From Euptelea pleiosperma (lineage: Eukaryota; Streptophyta; Magnoliopsida; Ranunculales; Eupteleaceae): a DNA stretch of 64,000 nucleotides. The first letter of the stretch is position 1; each line of letters begins with the position of its first letter. The DNA is taken from contig CM068540.1 of NCBI GenBank assembly GCA_035048495.1, positions 16,476,829 through 16,540,828 on the forward strand, written 5' to 3'. Shown piece after piece: positions 22,701 through 36,700 of this stretch. The notes under the pieces are model-generated. The model saw nothing but the letters and a program-made list of their open reading frames with translations. It searched no databases and was not told the DNA's origin. The position numbers and the translations under genes were made by a program.

Positions 22701-25700
22701 AAATTCGAATTCGATTAGAATCCGTATTCGAAAAATCGGATAGTATCCGAAAATTTGGATATCGGATTCGGATTCGGATATCATTTTAATATTCGAATAG
22801 TTTTCGGATACGGATTTGGATATTCGTGTATTTGACTCGATAATATCCGATCCAATATATTATTTAATAATTATATTTATAATAAATAGATTATATTATA
22901 TTTATCTATTTATATATAAATATAATTATTTTACATATATGTTTATTATTATGTAAATATAATAATATTATACATATATTATCGGATATCCGATAATTTA
23001 ATCGGATTCGAATTCAAATATTAATTTAGAATATCCGTCAGATATCGAATCGGATTTTTTTTTCGGATTCAGATATGCTTGTATTCGATCTGAAGAGTAT
23101 CTGTCGACAGCCCTAACCATCCTTAAAGAATTCAAAGGAAACACCTAATTCCAGTTGCTAAAAGTGTTGAGTTTGTTGCAATTCAATGAGTGAACACTGT
23201 GGGGCCCTCCCACGATGGTAACTACAAAAAAAAAAATGAGTGAACACTGTAATTATGACAAGAGAATGTACTTAAAGTCACAGAAAATCTAATTCAGTAA
23301 TAAAATGAATGGACAAAATCATTATCATATTCTTTATTTGTATAATTGTATCTCCTAATTTTTGCACTGGCTTTTAGTAAGAAATAATGCAAGTTGACAA
23401 ATCAAATGCATAAATGGAAACACCTATATATATATATATAAATGGATGTGGGTGTATTGTATTCTATCGTTGCTATTGTACTCATGGGTCCAAACCTCAT
23501 ATTTTTAGAGGCATTACAAGGTATCTTTCTTTTGGGGAAAATTGCAGTTTGCTGTTTCCTAGTCTTCCTTGATAATTTGGGACTAGGATTTGCAACTCCT
23601 ATATAAGCCATCGGTTTAGGCATACTTGTATCTTTTCAATTTGCATATAGTGGAAGCTCTTGATCTTGTTCTCATGGACATGGCCCTTAGCAATGAATCA
23701 CATAAGTTTATGTTTCTCGTGCGTGTGATTGTTTTCTCTTTGCAATTGCCATCGATTGTGGTTGATCCTCGGATCCACAACAAACTATACTGGAGCTAGG
23801 TCCAATCCAGCAATATATTGGAAATGATATCGGAATAGGATGTTGGTACATCCAAACTTGAAATTGCATACTGATGAACATAACCAACACATTATAAAAC
23901 ATTTAAGAAGTTGGCAATCTCAAATGAGAAGCAATTTGTACTTTATGATAAAGATTTCCATCCTGGACAGTATCAAACTAATAGCTTAAATTGCATACCT
24001 TAGTATGCTAGAAATGCTACCACATGTAGGTGAAACGTTATACAAACAAAAGTGTGTATCAGTAAATTTAAGTGTAGGCCAGCTACACTATGCAGGGTAC
24101 AACCACCAAAATCCACAATGTTTGTAGTATTGAGAGAATTTCGTTAACAAAAACCAATTGTAAGTTACCACCGTATGTGTGAGGTGTTTAGGCGTCAGAG
24201 TGTTTCTGTGATTTCGACACTCAAGTACTGCCAGAGAAGAGATCAGAAGATTGTCAAAAGTGAAGATTCGAAGATTCCCCTAATCGATGCACATGTTCGG
24301 ATGCTAAGTGACTTAGAGGCCTAGAACTTAGATGATTATTTGTTTATAATTAATGCCCTAAGTACACGTAAGTTTGTGTTTGACTCACAGGTAGAACTGT
24401 GCAAAATCGGTTCAGACCAATCGATCGGACCTTTGACCAATCGATCGGACTTGCCCAATCTTGAGCTATCAATCCGATCGATCGGTCAAAGGTCAAAGGA
24501 AACTTAGCGGTTTACAGAACGCTGGTTCGCGCAAGTCCGATCGATCGTCTATTAAGTCTGATCGATTGGACATGTCCGATTGATTGGTCACATGGTCCGA
24601 TCGATTGGACTTGCCTACTGATATATTGTCTTAAGCATTTGCATTTTTTTACACTCACTGCACTAGTACATTAATGTTTGTTATTTTCTTGGACAATGCT
24701 ATATGGTATGTATTTTTTTATGGTGTAGATAACAGGTTCAGAGACAGATTAGCTTCTACAAGGAAAGTAACAACTATCTATTTGTTGTCTCTCTGTTAGA
24801 GAGTGTGAGTGAATCATATAAAGGGTTGGGAATGTATTTTTTAATCTTTTTATCAATTCCTTTATACGTCGTTGTTTTTGTCACGAAATAGCCAAAAGGG
24901 GAGTTGTTAAGTCAAGACTTTTAGTATTGGCAGAATTTCGATGATAAAAACCAATTGTAAGCTACCACTGTATGTGTGAGGTGTTAGGCGTCAGAGTGTT
25001 TCTGTGATTTTGACACTCAAGTACTGTCAGAAGAATGCCAGAGAAGAAATCAGAAGATTGTCAAAAGTGAAGATTTGAAGATTCCTTTGATCGACGCACA
25101 TTAGGATGGTAAGTGACTTAGAGGCCTAAAACTTAGATGATTATTTGTTTATAATTAATGCCCTAAGTACACATAACTTTGTGTTTGACTCACAGGCAGA
25201 ACTATGCAAAATCGGTTTAGACCAATCGATTGGACCTTTGATCGATCGATCGGACTTGCCCAATCGATTGGAGAAAATACTTTAGCCTGATTTATCAATT
25301 GAACAGTACTCGAATATTTAACGGTTGGAACCAAACGATCGGACCATGTGACCAATCGATCGGACTTAAGAGATGATCAATCGGACCTACGCGAACAAGA
25401 GTTTCGTAAACCGTTAAGTTTCCTTTTCCTACTCAAACACTTATTAATTCGAGGCTGAACTTGTTCACTCTAAATACTGGTACTCTTGGGACAAAACCCT
25501 GAGCAACCAAAGGCAATCCAAAGCAACTCCAAGCAACCTCAAGCAATCACAAGCTAAAGAGTAATTAGAGAGTGACAAGGCTCTGTAGAAGGTTTTTACT
25601 CAAGATATGAGTACCTTTCCTTTGGTGTAGAGCATGCATCTTTCAAGCTAGATCCATCTAAGCCTAAGAACCCAATCGTGTATTCATGTTCTTAGAGACC

Positions 25701-28700
25701 TAGAAATCACTTGGTTTTTTCCACTAATCGAGTTGAGTGCTTTGCGCTTCGGGGGGACCGAGGCGTTACTGTTCAGGGTTTACCAGATAGTAGAGCAATA
25801 TCAGGGTGTACCGATTGCTGGTAGGTTCGCGGGGGGGACCGAACTGAACTACTTGAAGACGAGATCGTGTAAAGGCGCAAAGGGGGGACCAGAGTGTTGG
25901 AACTTGAAGGGGGTGCAGATGCAGCGGCAGTGAGCTTGAAGAGTCAAGAGGGAAACTGTGGGAACATTGTGCATCGTAACTTCTTGTGTTTCTTGATTTG
26001 TATAGTATATGTTTCTTGTCTGGACGTGGTCCCGTGGTTTCTCCTGGTGAAGGTTTCCACGGTAAAAATCGCTTGTGTTATGGTTTGATTTATTCCTGTT
26101 TTAACTCTGAGATTGAGATAAACGAACCAGCAAGAATATATCTTTGATATATTTGAACTGAGTCGGTTAACTTGATGGCCTAATTAAAATCGATCATATT
26201 AGGATTGTGCGCATGTGATTTAGCTTACCCTGCCTAGACCAATAAATCGTGATTAGGATAATAATTAATAGAGAATTTTAAATACCTATCACCCCCCCTC
26301 CGCCCCCCCCCCCCCCCCTTCGCGTCGAGGTAACCTTCACAGTATTTGAAGCGTTCCGCATCATTTGTCTACGGATAAACATCACTTGTAAGGAGCATGT
26401 TGTGCATTTTTCATGGTTAAGTAGCAATGACAGTTAGAACCCCACAGTCTTCAAAGCACACCCCATAATCACAGGGATTTAAAAGCATGAAGAGTTATAA
26501 TTTTGAGAAAATATAAAGAAACATGAAACAATAGGATAGGTAACTACAAGATCAATCTCCTTGTCGAAATCCTTCTATAACTAAACTTCATATAATATTT
26601 CCCAACTTCTTGTACATCTTGCCAATCACTCCATCCATATACCAATGTTTTATTGCTGCCTTTAGAACCAATGGAATGCAAAAATCTCACTTAAGATAAA
26701 AAAACCCTAAGCAGTTTTATCACCACTATAATCACCAGAAACTAGATTTGCAGCATTTATGCTGCTAATGCAGGCCGAGATTAATCTTCTATCCTACCTT
26801 ACGAACTGCTATTACTGCTTTTCCTAATGGTGGCAGAAAGTGAAAAGCAATAATATCATAATGAATAATTCTGGGAAGGTGTGTTGAGCAATGTTGGGAA
26901 GGTTGGAGTTCTAGTGGTGGCAGAAATTGAGAAGCAATAATATCATAATAGCAATAATATCGTAATGAACAATTCTGGAGAGAGATGATATTCTAGTAAA
27001 CTGTCAACACTCTAACCCGGACTTTCTTTTTCATAAACTACCATGGATATTCTAGTAACAAATAATGCATTCACCAGGCATGCCCAGAAATTAGTATTGC
27101 TCTGTGGATAATCTTTCAGACATACAATTAAAACAACAATTGTGAGCAAGGAATGAAATGATGCATGCCAACACCTGAATCCACTAAGATTTTTAGTGGA
27201 ATCAAACTATGGGGAAAATCAAAACTTGTGAGACTTATTCATCTTTAGTTTTGCAAGTCTTCATGTAAATGAGTGCCTCTATTATTTTAGAGGAGCTTTC
27301 CAGAACTGGAGAGAACACAGTGGAACTAGCTCGTGTGATAATACACAATACAAATACTCTACTAATGGGAACACTTTTTCTAATTAGCCACTTCAAATTT
27401 ATCGAGGAAGAAATATCCATAAGAAGTACGGCTGTCAACTGGCTCAGATCAGGCTGAGGCAAGGTCAGCCCATACCCTGCTCGGCCCGATGAAAGTTTAG
27501 AAGGAGGTCGGTTCAAGCGTGAGTCTGAGCCTGACCTGATAATCAGACAGGTTTTAAGATCCAAGACCAGGCCTCGATATGGAACAAAAGTTGCTGCCAC
27601 ACCCAGCCCCTAGCAGGCTCTGTCCTGCCCATTGACAGCCCTATCTACAAGAATACAGGCCTCTCAAGATAATGTAGATTTCTCTCAAATTAGAAAAGGT
27701 AGCTACGATATGCTCATCCACAATCTTATAAAGATTCCACACATGCAAGAGCATTTACCTTTCAGTGATTACACAAAAGCTATACGAACTTGTCACATAT
27801 GAAGCAAATAAACATAAACAGAAAAACCAGATATTTAGCAAAAAATAATCAAGGTTTCTATGGGTTACTTTAGGAACAGGAATAAGTTTGACATGAGAAA
27901 CATGGTTTCCAAGAGAGATGAAGGATACGGAATGGGGTCATAAAGCCCAGAGAACCTAGGGAAAATGGAACAACAGGAGGCACTGGTCCTTTGAACAACG
28001 ATGCCGCCTATAAATAAGAATCAAACCGTAAGTGCTATTCAAGATTTAATTAAAAAAGCATTCTGACATAAATAACAAAGAAGAATACAAATTCAGATTG
28101 GTACTAATCATTGATAATGGAAAAAGCACATCACATCCAAAAGTGAACTCCCAGAATTCAAACCCCAGAGTTAGTGCAATTATCATCATAGTAGAAAATG
28201 TTCCATTTCAATTGAGTTTGAAAGTGGGAATGGAAGATATTGAAATGTTCGTGAAAATATTTAGATTAATGGGAAAAAATGAATTGGGATAAGGCTTCTA
28301 ATGATTAAGATGATGTCGAAATACTGTAACATTCTAATAATGATGAAGATGAATTGGGATAAGCATGACATGCATTACGGACCACTCAGGTACAGAGGAC
28401 CCCACTGCATTTCATGCATCTTCCCAAGCATCCTAGATCATTTGATTTAAGGCCACAGATCATATGACTGGCATGTCTCGCCTTTTTTCTTCATTTCAAC
28501 CAATTCATTCTTATTTTTCTTGTTGATAGTTGTCTTCCTCTATTTCTCTTTCTGCTTCTATTGACCTTTTTCCATTTCCTTCTTAGTTTGGTTTTACATG
28601 TTCCCAAATTATCTACAACTTTGATGTCTGTTACTTTACTCTAAAAGCTTAAGCTGTTAAATGGAGGCTTAACAATGTATATCAAAGGATCCCCGGCAGA

Positions 28701-31700
28701 CACACGGACCCTATGAGTCTAGTATACATGCGCAACAACACCCTCCCGCACGTGCGGGACACACAGGTTACAACATAGGGCACACGCCCCCTTAGGGATC
28801 GAACTCAGGACCTTCCGCTCTGATACCATGTTGACAACCACTTTACTCTAAAAGCTTAAGCTATTAGAGGGAGGCTTAACAATGTATATCAAAGGATCCC
28901 CGGCACAAACACGGACCGCGCGAGTCCAGCACACACGCGCAACAACAATTTCTATCATGAGTTGAGTGCTTTGAAGCTCAGGTTGGGCTCAAGTTGACTC
29001 CCAACCCGACCCAGCCTGCCCAAGTTTCACCCCTAATGGAAATATGGGGGAAATATTTCTGGAAAATAGAGGAAATGATCAAAGAAAACACACACATAAG
29101 CCATCTAACTACAATATACAACCATATGGAATGTGGGAAAGAATGAAAACTACGTTTTGGAACATGTTGATGTCAGATTTTGAGTCTAACAGTTAAAAAC
29201 AGTTATAATTACACATGGAAAAGACTAACCATTAAATCATATATACAATATATCAAAGTTAAACTTTACATTATACATAAGAAGGTCAAAAATAGAACTT
29301 TATTTATTTTAATATTAAAAATTAATATATTAAATTAACTATAACTAAACAATTATATGCATATACTTGATGCATCAGAATTTTCATTTTTTAGCAAAAA
29401 AATTTATCCGACCAAGTTGAGGATCATGCCGAGTTATACCGTATATAATTCATTCATATATGAACGTTTAGGGTAAAAAAAAAAGGAAATTGAGTTTTCC
29501 CATATTTTTTCACATAAAATATCCTTAAATATCTGCAGAAATGTGGGGTAAATGCATCATAGATCCATAGAACTTTACACCTATAAACTCCAGTTCTAAC
29601 AAGAAACTGCAACAAAATTCAGTTTAATTAAAAGAATTCATTGTTACCTTGAAAATTAAATATCACTTTCATCCACTCCATCGATTGTTATAAAAAGTTT
29701 TTTTTTTAAATAAATAATCAAAGTCGAATGGTCATTTTTGGTCATTAGACTTTTGCAAAAAAAGATTCAACTTAGATGCAATTTTATACTGTGGTTGAAT
29801 TGAAATGTTATTATTTATCGACATTTAATGTTATTTCATGAAATAATGCAGATTTCATTGTATGGTATCTTTTCTGTCGACCCCTGTGGAAATGGTATTT
29901 CACAAAATGAAAGAAATTTAATACCTTGTCACCACCCATCGACTGCATTTTGTGGCTCAAGAACCAATGGCCCTTGCAGGCCTTTAGTTGAAATCATATG
30001 GTCCTACAGCCATGGGGTCGGCATCAAGACCCCTTAGGTCTCACCCCGCATTATGATAAGTTATTAAATTACAAATAAATTAGATAAATTCCAAAAAAAA
30101 AGTGGCATTCAGAACCAAATAGCAAAAACATCAATCATCTAAACATGTCTGTTCTAGAACTTAAAGAAAACAAGGCGTTATTATAATGCATTAACATTTC
30201 TCCTATAGAAATATTAAAGACTTTCATGTTTTATAAATATCTGAGGTGCACAAAAGATATTTCAAGTAAAGCTTGAGAAAAATAGAAGGCACATATGACA
30301 TACCCAAAGCACAGTTCCATCCCCACCAAGAGTTACAACAAGATCAACTTTTGTGTGCAGGAGCAATATTTCCTGATCTGTAAATGTATTGAACACAAAT
30401 TCATACTATAAATAGCAAAATCAAGACCGTAATATCCCAAGTAACATTAGTGAATTGAAACTCTTTTAACTCCAGCAAGTGCTGACATAGCATGAAAGAG
30501 TCATCAAATATTATACAATTGCAAACAAAATTTTTAAATTTCACCCACAAGGTTATCACTAAAACACTCATCTAGAAGTGGAAAACAATGAATTATGGCT
30601 ACCATTATGAAAACTTTTTGATTTCGGGACTAAAATATCATAATACGGTCAACCTTTGTGTCCAATTTGTTAGTTATTATTGTTAATGTAATAAATGTAT
30701 TGGCCTCAGGCCACTGGAGGGTCGTAGGCTGAAGGCCACCGGGGGTTTAGGGACTGGGGCCCCCGAACTAGGGAGTTCCTTTGGGTCAGGCCGCCATACA
30801 ACGTCCGTACGTTTCTTTTAGGAGTATTTCGGTAATTTTCTTATTGTTTTATGTTATATATATCAAGGGACGTATGGAGAGAAGGTTGGATTGCTCCGTA
30901 CGATTCCGTCTTTCTCCCCAATTCTTCTTTCTCATTCTCCATGAAACCTTAATTAACTAATATGGTATCAAAGCGAGGTTCTATACTAATCTAGGGTTTC
31001 ATCTTTTTCCTCGTTCTATCTTTCTGTTTCTCTTCTTTATTCTTTCTTGGTGGGATTAAAATTTAGGGTTTGTCTGTGAAACCCTAGATTTGGTTTTTAG
31101 GGTTCGTGTGTGAAACCCAATAGGGTTTGTGATGTGAAGAGACCATTATCAAGATTAACAAAGATCGTGGTCTCCGTGTGTTGTGTTCTACGTGGCGTCC
31201 AAGTGTTACCCCCAGTGAATAATGAAGCTGAGAGAAGAGCTCCTAGAGTAAATTGCAGGGTGTAAAAAGGTGAAAGATTTGTTCTTCGTGTATTCTGCAG
31301 CCTTAGGAGGTGGAATTCTCTGGGCAAATCACACCTGTCAAAAACCCTTGGTATTTTTCAAGCATCCGTTAGTGACTCTTGTGGGTATTTTAGAGATCCT
31401 GCAGGTTCGGTGGTGATTTTTGGTGGTAATAATGGAGAAAAAATCTAGTATCGTGGTGCATGTGATGTCTTACTCACTGAGCAGTTGATGGAGGAATTAT
31501 TCAAGGCTTTTCTATCAGGGAAAATGGCCCTCACATCTCTGTTACAATTTGCAGATGATGTTCTCTTTTTTGTCCCAGCTTCTTCTGTTCAACTGTCTTA
31601 TCTTAGATGCATATTAAGGTGTTTTGAGGGAGTATAGGGCCTTCACATCAACTTTTCGAAAGTCAAGTTTTTGGGATAGTAGAGGTGGACAATATTCAGG

Positions 31701-33703
31701 AGCTTCTTACGTGTTTGGGCTGCAAGGTCGGTTTTCAACCACTTACCCTGCTCTACCTAAAGAACCCAATATAGATCCAAAGCTATATGGGACTCAGTGA
31801 TTGAAAGTTTCAGAGTAGATTGCCTTCATAAAAGAGGGGTTATTTATCTAAAGGTGGCAAGCTCACTCTTATTTGGAGTATGCTCTTGTGTCTTCCTACT
31901 TACTTTCTACCCCTTTTCTCCATTTCGGCTTCAGTTCACAAGTAACTCGAAAAGATGGAAAAGGACTTCTTATGAGCTGGCATGTATGATGTCCACAAAA
32001 TCCACCTTCTAGACTGGGATTCAATTTGTAAGCTGTGGGAGGTTGGAAGCCTTGACATTAGACCTTTAAGGGTTATCAACAAAGCCCTTCTAGGTAAGTG
32101 ACTATGGAGGAAGGTAATTCGGTTCTAGGAATTATGGGTGGAACCGCAACAACGTTTCATCATCATATGGAATCGGGGTTTGGCAAGGGATCTCAAAGAT
32201 CACGACGACTTCCACAAAGCTGTTAAATACAAGATGAAGGTGGGAATGGAGTTAGATTCTAAGAAAATGTGGTGTAGACACTTATAAAAAAATGTGGTGT
32301 AGACACCAAACTCTTTGATATGAGTTTTCCTCTCTTTATGAAATCTCTGATAACATGAATGGATTAGTCATTAAGTTCTTGTAGAAAGGCGGAGATAGAT
32401 CGGTTTGGAATCCAACCTTTAGGAGGAAATTTAATGATTGGGAAATCGACTCTGTCACGCGATTAAGCATCGACTTAGTTAAATCTTTTTTTTGAGGGGC
32501 TAGTGCAAGGTGACTCTCCTTCCCGACGAAGCTTTTCTCGAAAAGTCATGCCCCCTCTAAAGTTGCCTTTTTCATGTGGTCAACAATGTTGGATAAAACT
32601 CCTACAGGGGACAACCTTGTTAGAAGAGGAATGACAAAGTTGAAATCGTTTCTAGGGTTAGGGTTTGTATTCTATCGTTTCAAAGGTTAGGTCACATGAC
32701 TCCATAATTCTTATTTATATGGAGAAAACATTACAGGGACAAGTATACCCCTCGTATTGAGAGGTATTTACAAAACTACCATTTACATGTAAAATACGAA
32801 TAAATATGAATATGATAACACTCCCCCTCAAGTTGGTGCACAGATATCTCTCATGCCCATAGTTTTAAAATTTGACAAAATTAGCCCAATTAATTCTAAA
32901 TTTTTAATGACCGAATTAAAGTGTACATGTATTAAAAAATTTACACAAATTCGCAGAATTACTTCGTTAAATTTGAAGTAAACAGTAAAAATTCGGCTAA
33001 TTTCTCGAAGTTTAGCATTTTTTAGTACAAAAATTTGCCAACTTAATTCGAAGTAAACATTAAACTTAGAGAAGTTTGGAGAATTTTTGCCAAAATGTTG
33101 GCAAAACACACTGATTTTTAAGGATATGATAAAAACAAGCACGATAAAACGCTTATAACTCATTATATCATAAAAACAACCATTTAGAGTAACCTAAGCA
33201 AGATTAATATCGTTTCACTCATTTTGGCAAAATATTTCCACACTTCTCTAAGTTGACGAATTTTTACAGAAACTCCTTAAATCGAATTGAACTTCCTTGA
33301 ATTAATTTCAAATTTTTACTGACAGAAGTTTAAGGTGAAGTCGAAGTTTAGAACCTTGCTCATGCCCAACTTGCTAAGACACTTGTGAAGTTGCCAACTA
33401 GGAATCCCCTTAGCAAACACATTGGCAACTTGCTTATCTAGCTGGATATGCTCACATAACCGTCTTAGATCGGAATGGAGTCTCTAGGGGACAAAGACAC
33501 AAGCCCTAGAGCTACCATGCTTTGATACCATGTTGTAAATAAGGTTGTAACCAGTAGATGAAGGTTGTAGAGAGAAGAGGAAAAAACTGAAAAATTATAA
33601 TGGAGGGGGAAGAAGGTGGAGAAGGAGATTAGGGTTTGAGAGAAAAGTTGTGGGAAGAGGAGAGAATGAATAGTTAATTCATTCTCTCTCACACACACAC
33701 ACA

Positions 33704-33750
<47 letters not shown>

Positions 33751-36700
33751 GGGTATAAACCCTTCAAAGAGTAGCACTATTCACGTGAAAATATTCACGC
33801 GGCACTATTCACGTGAATAGTGAAAACCCAAAAAGAATACCACGTGGGAAGTGGGACGCAACCCACTTGAGACACTCCAACAGAGATCTCTCAAACTCTA
33901 GAGGAGGAGATAGGGATATAGCAGGAAGAGGAACATTCCACCTCTCTTTATTACTACTCTCCTGAGAAAAAAGATAGCTCCTCATGGAAGGTGACATCCA
34001 TGCATACAAACTTCTTCCCAGAGGATGATAACACTTGTACCATTATGGGTACCGGAGTAACCGAGAAAGACACACTTAAGCGCTTTGGGATCTAGTTTGT
34101 GCAATGGAGACCCAGGATATGTACATAGCATACACATCCAAAGATTTGTAAGGAATATTTTTCATATTCAATTTGGCAAAGATTCCGTTTGACATAAAAA
34201 TATTCTTGTAACTGTTCCTACGAGCACAAGTGTAGTATGGAGATGTCGTGGTACGCATACTTCGCCAACTACGTAAAGACTAAAAGACAGAGACAGCAAG
34301 AATCAGACGGTTGACGACAGGAGTCATCTGAGTAACTGCCGATTTGTCAGTTAACGATTGTGTACGCTCGATTAGGAAGGTAAGTGACTTAGTGGCCATA
34401 GGAGTTGGTTAAAATGAACAAAATATAATGGTCAAACTTAGTCATTGGACTGACCCGAGTCTAAGTCAATTAAATTGACTAATGGGATAGTCCAATCGAT
34501 TGGACACTTATCCCCAATTGATTGGACATAGACCAATCAATTGGAGACTCTGTGTAATCGATTGGAAGCTATGAGGTAGAAACTCATTTCAGCCCAATCG
34601 ATTGGAGACTTTGTGAAATCGATTGGAGTCTTCGAGACAGAAACTTATTTGAGTCAAATCGATTGGAGACTCTGAGAAATCGATTGAAGCCTTCGGGACA
34701 GAAACTTATCTGAGTCAAATCGATTGGAGAACCCTGTGTAATCGATTGGTGCCTTCGGAACAGAAATCTTATTGAGCCCAATCGATTGGACATGGCCCAA
34801 TCGATTGGACCCAGTGTACAATCGATTGGACCATGCACAGAATTGATCTTTCTCAGATTTGAAATTTTTGGTTCCATTATCCCACGTTCTGCACGACTCG
34901 GGGTCTTGGAATTCTATAAATACAACCCTTCTATGCCTTCTCTAAACACACACAGACAGAGTGACTCAATCTCCAAGAGAGAGAAGAAAATGTTTTATTT
35001 ATTAGAGTGTCCATTCGAAGAGCAAGAAGCTTGTTTTCTATTCACATCTTGGAGCTTGTTCTCTTCTTGATCAAAGCTAAGAGCTTGATCTTTTTCTCAG
35101 CTTAGGTCTTCCATTTCTATATTCGACCCAGTAGCCTGAGTGTACCAGTGTGACTCAACACCATTTGAGCAACTTAGGGTTCAGGGTGTATTGAATCCTT
35201 CACCTTCTGCAAAGGCGGGAGTGTTGAGAATTAAGATAGGAGGAGCCGATCGACGGTAGGTTTGGGGTGTACCAAACTGAACAAGCGGACAAGGCTTCTT
35301 GGCTGGAAGGGCGCGCGTGGATTCGTAGCGTTGATTCAGAGGACGTGGACGCATCGGCAGTAGGCCTTGGCTAAGGTTGGAAGTTGTATTTGCAACGGTG
35401 CTGCGTATGTAACCTTTGTTTCGTTTAACTTTTTAGTTAGTGATACTTTCCGTCTGGACGTGGTCCCGTGGTTTTTTCCTTGGCTAAGGTTTCCATATAA
35501 AAATCTCTTGTCTTGTGTATAATCTTTTATCAAACAACTAAGGCATGTAATTTTATTCCCTTACCATAGACCAGTAAAACTGTGTAGGTATAAATAATTT
35601 TAAATATCTAATCAACCCCCCCCCCCCCCCCCCCCCCCCTTCCCTTCTAGGTATATTGAGTTAAAGAGAACGGACCGGTGAAATTTTAAGATGCTAGGAG
35701 AAACAGTGAATAGAGGAGAGCTAGGAGCAAGGACTTGCATAGGAGATTTGAAATTGAGCACGCGAGATGGCAATTTGTTTGTCAAGTAGGCAGCTGTCAA
35801 CACAACATCCGACCAATAGGATTTGGGGACGTGGGAGCCAATCAAAAGAGATCGAGCTACCTTAGTGAAATGTCGCATTTTCTTTTCAGCTACACCATTC
35901 TATTGAGGGATGTAGCTGAAGGAATTCTGGTGACAAATCCCTTGATCAAGGAGATAGTGTTGAAGGCCCCCATACATATACTCTCCATCCTGGTCAGTAC
36001 GGAGGACCTTTATGGAAGCACCATACTGGGTTTGGATCATTTTATGAAAACCTTGAAAGATTGAATGAACATCATCTTTGGTTTTCATGAGATAAACCCA
36101 TGTGCACCAAGTATGATCGTCAACAAATGTAACAAAATAGCGGAAGCCAAAGATAGAACTAGTTGGGGAAGGACCCCACACATTAGAGCGTACAATATCA
36201 AAAGGAACCGAACATCTATTACCTTTGGAAGGGTATGTAGTACGACAATGTTTGGAGAGCTCACAGGTCTCACAATGCAGTTGAAATAGTTTCTAGGGTT
36301 AGAATTTGTATTCTAGGGTTTCAAAGGTTGAGGATCGAGGAGAGAGGAAAGGGATGTCATGCTTAGGTCACATGACTCCATAATTCTTATTTATATGGAA
36401 AACACATTACAAGGACAAGTATATCCCTCCTATTGAGGGGTATTTACAAAACTACCCTTTACATGTAAAATACGACTAAATACGTATATGATAACAGATA
36501 ATACCCAACATGTGTTTCTTATTCAAAGCGAATAGCTGGTCAATAAACCATCTTCTCATTCATCGTCATTTCACAAGGGTCGTATGGGTTTCAGAATGCA
36601 GTGAGTTATACCAGAGAATGTTAGCGGCCTTATAATCAGTTGGCCGACTAAAGTTCTCAACTCTAAAGGTCACGATCTATGGACTTAGCTTCTTTTTGCA

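Larger units (their letters stand above)
34265..35670 (+). repeat. Long LTR with palindrome array, inserted in Copia-4
   Basis: Shares GGAAGGTAAGTGACTTAG (34,376 on), the CAATCGATTGG array, a TATA box (TATAAATAC, 34,915) and the C-rich end with the LTRs at 10,800-12,173 and 24,905-26,340. Integrase code of Copia-4 lies on both sides, so it is a later insertion, probably a solo LTR because no primer site or coding region is attached. The ends are approximate and the target duplication is not resolved. Confidence 0.7.
32638..36496 (-). mobile_element. Copia-4: rearranged copia element inserted in the LINE
   Basis: The LTRs are 32,638-32,820 (3') and 36,279-36,496 (5'), both TGTTATC...TTTCAACT on the minus strand. 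The flanks GACAA (32,633-32,637) and GATAA (36,497-36,501) are a 5-bp target duplication with one change. Inside, from right to left: integrase (35,670-36,278), a long-LTR insertion (about 34,265-35,670), the end of the integrase region (33,883-34,265), a second LTR (33,534-33,882) with its leader, a scrap of RNase H (33,361-33,445), a hAT-like MITE (32,860-33,360), and the last RNase H residues with the polypurine tract (32,821-32,851). Gag, protease and reverse transcriptase are missing. Confidence 0.8.

Noticed and set aside
26330..26352. CAGTATTTGAAGCG after the LTR as a primer-binding site
   Set aside because: It matches TGGTATCAGAGC poorly and no gag follows. The polypurine tract upstream shows this is a 3' LTR, so the sequence is taken as flank.
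34490..34832. Regularly spaced short repeats as a CRISPR-like array
   Set aside because: Spacers are repeats themselves and vary in length, the repeat is a 10-12-bp palindrome inside an LTR, and this is a plant nuclear sequence.
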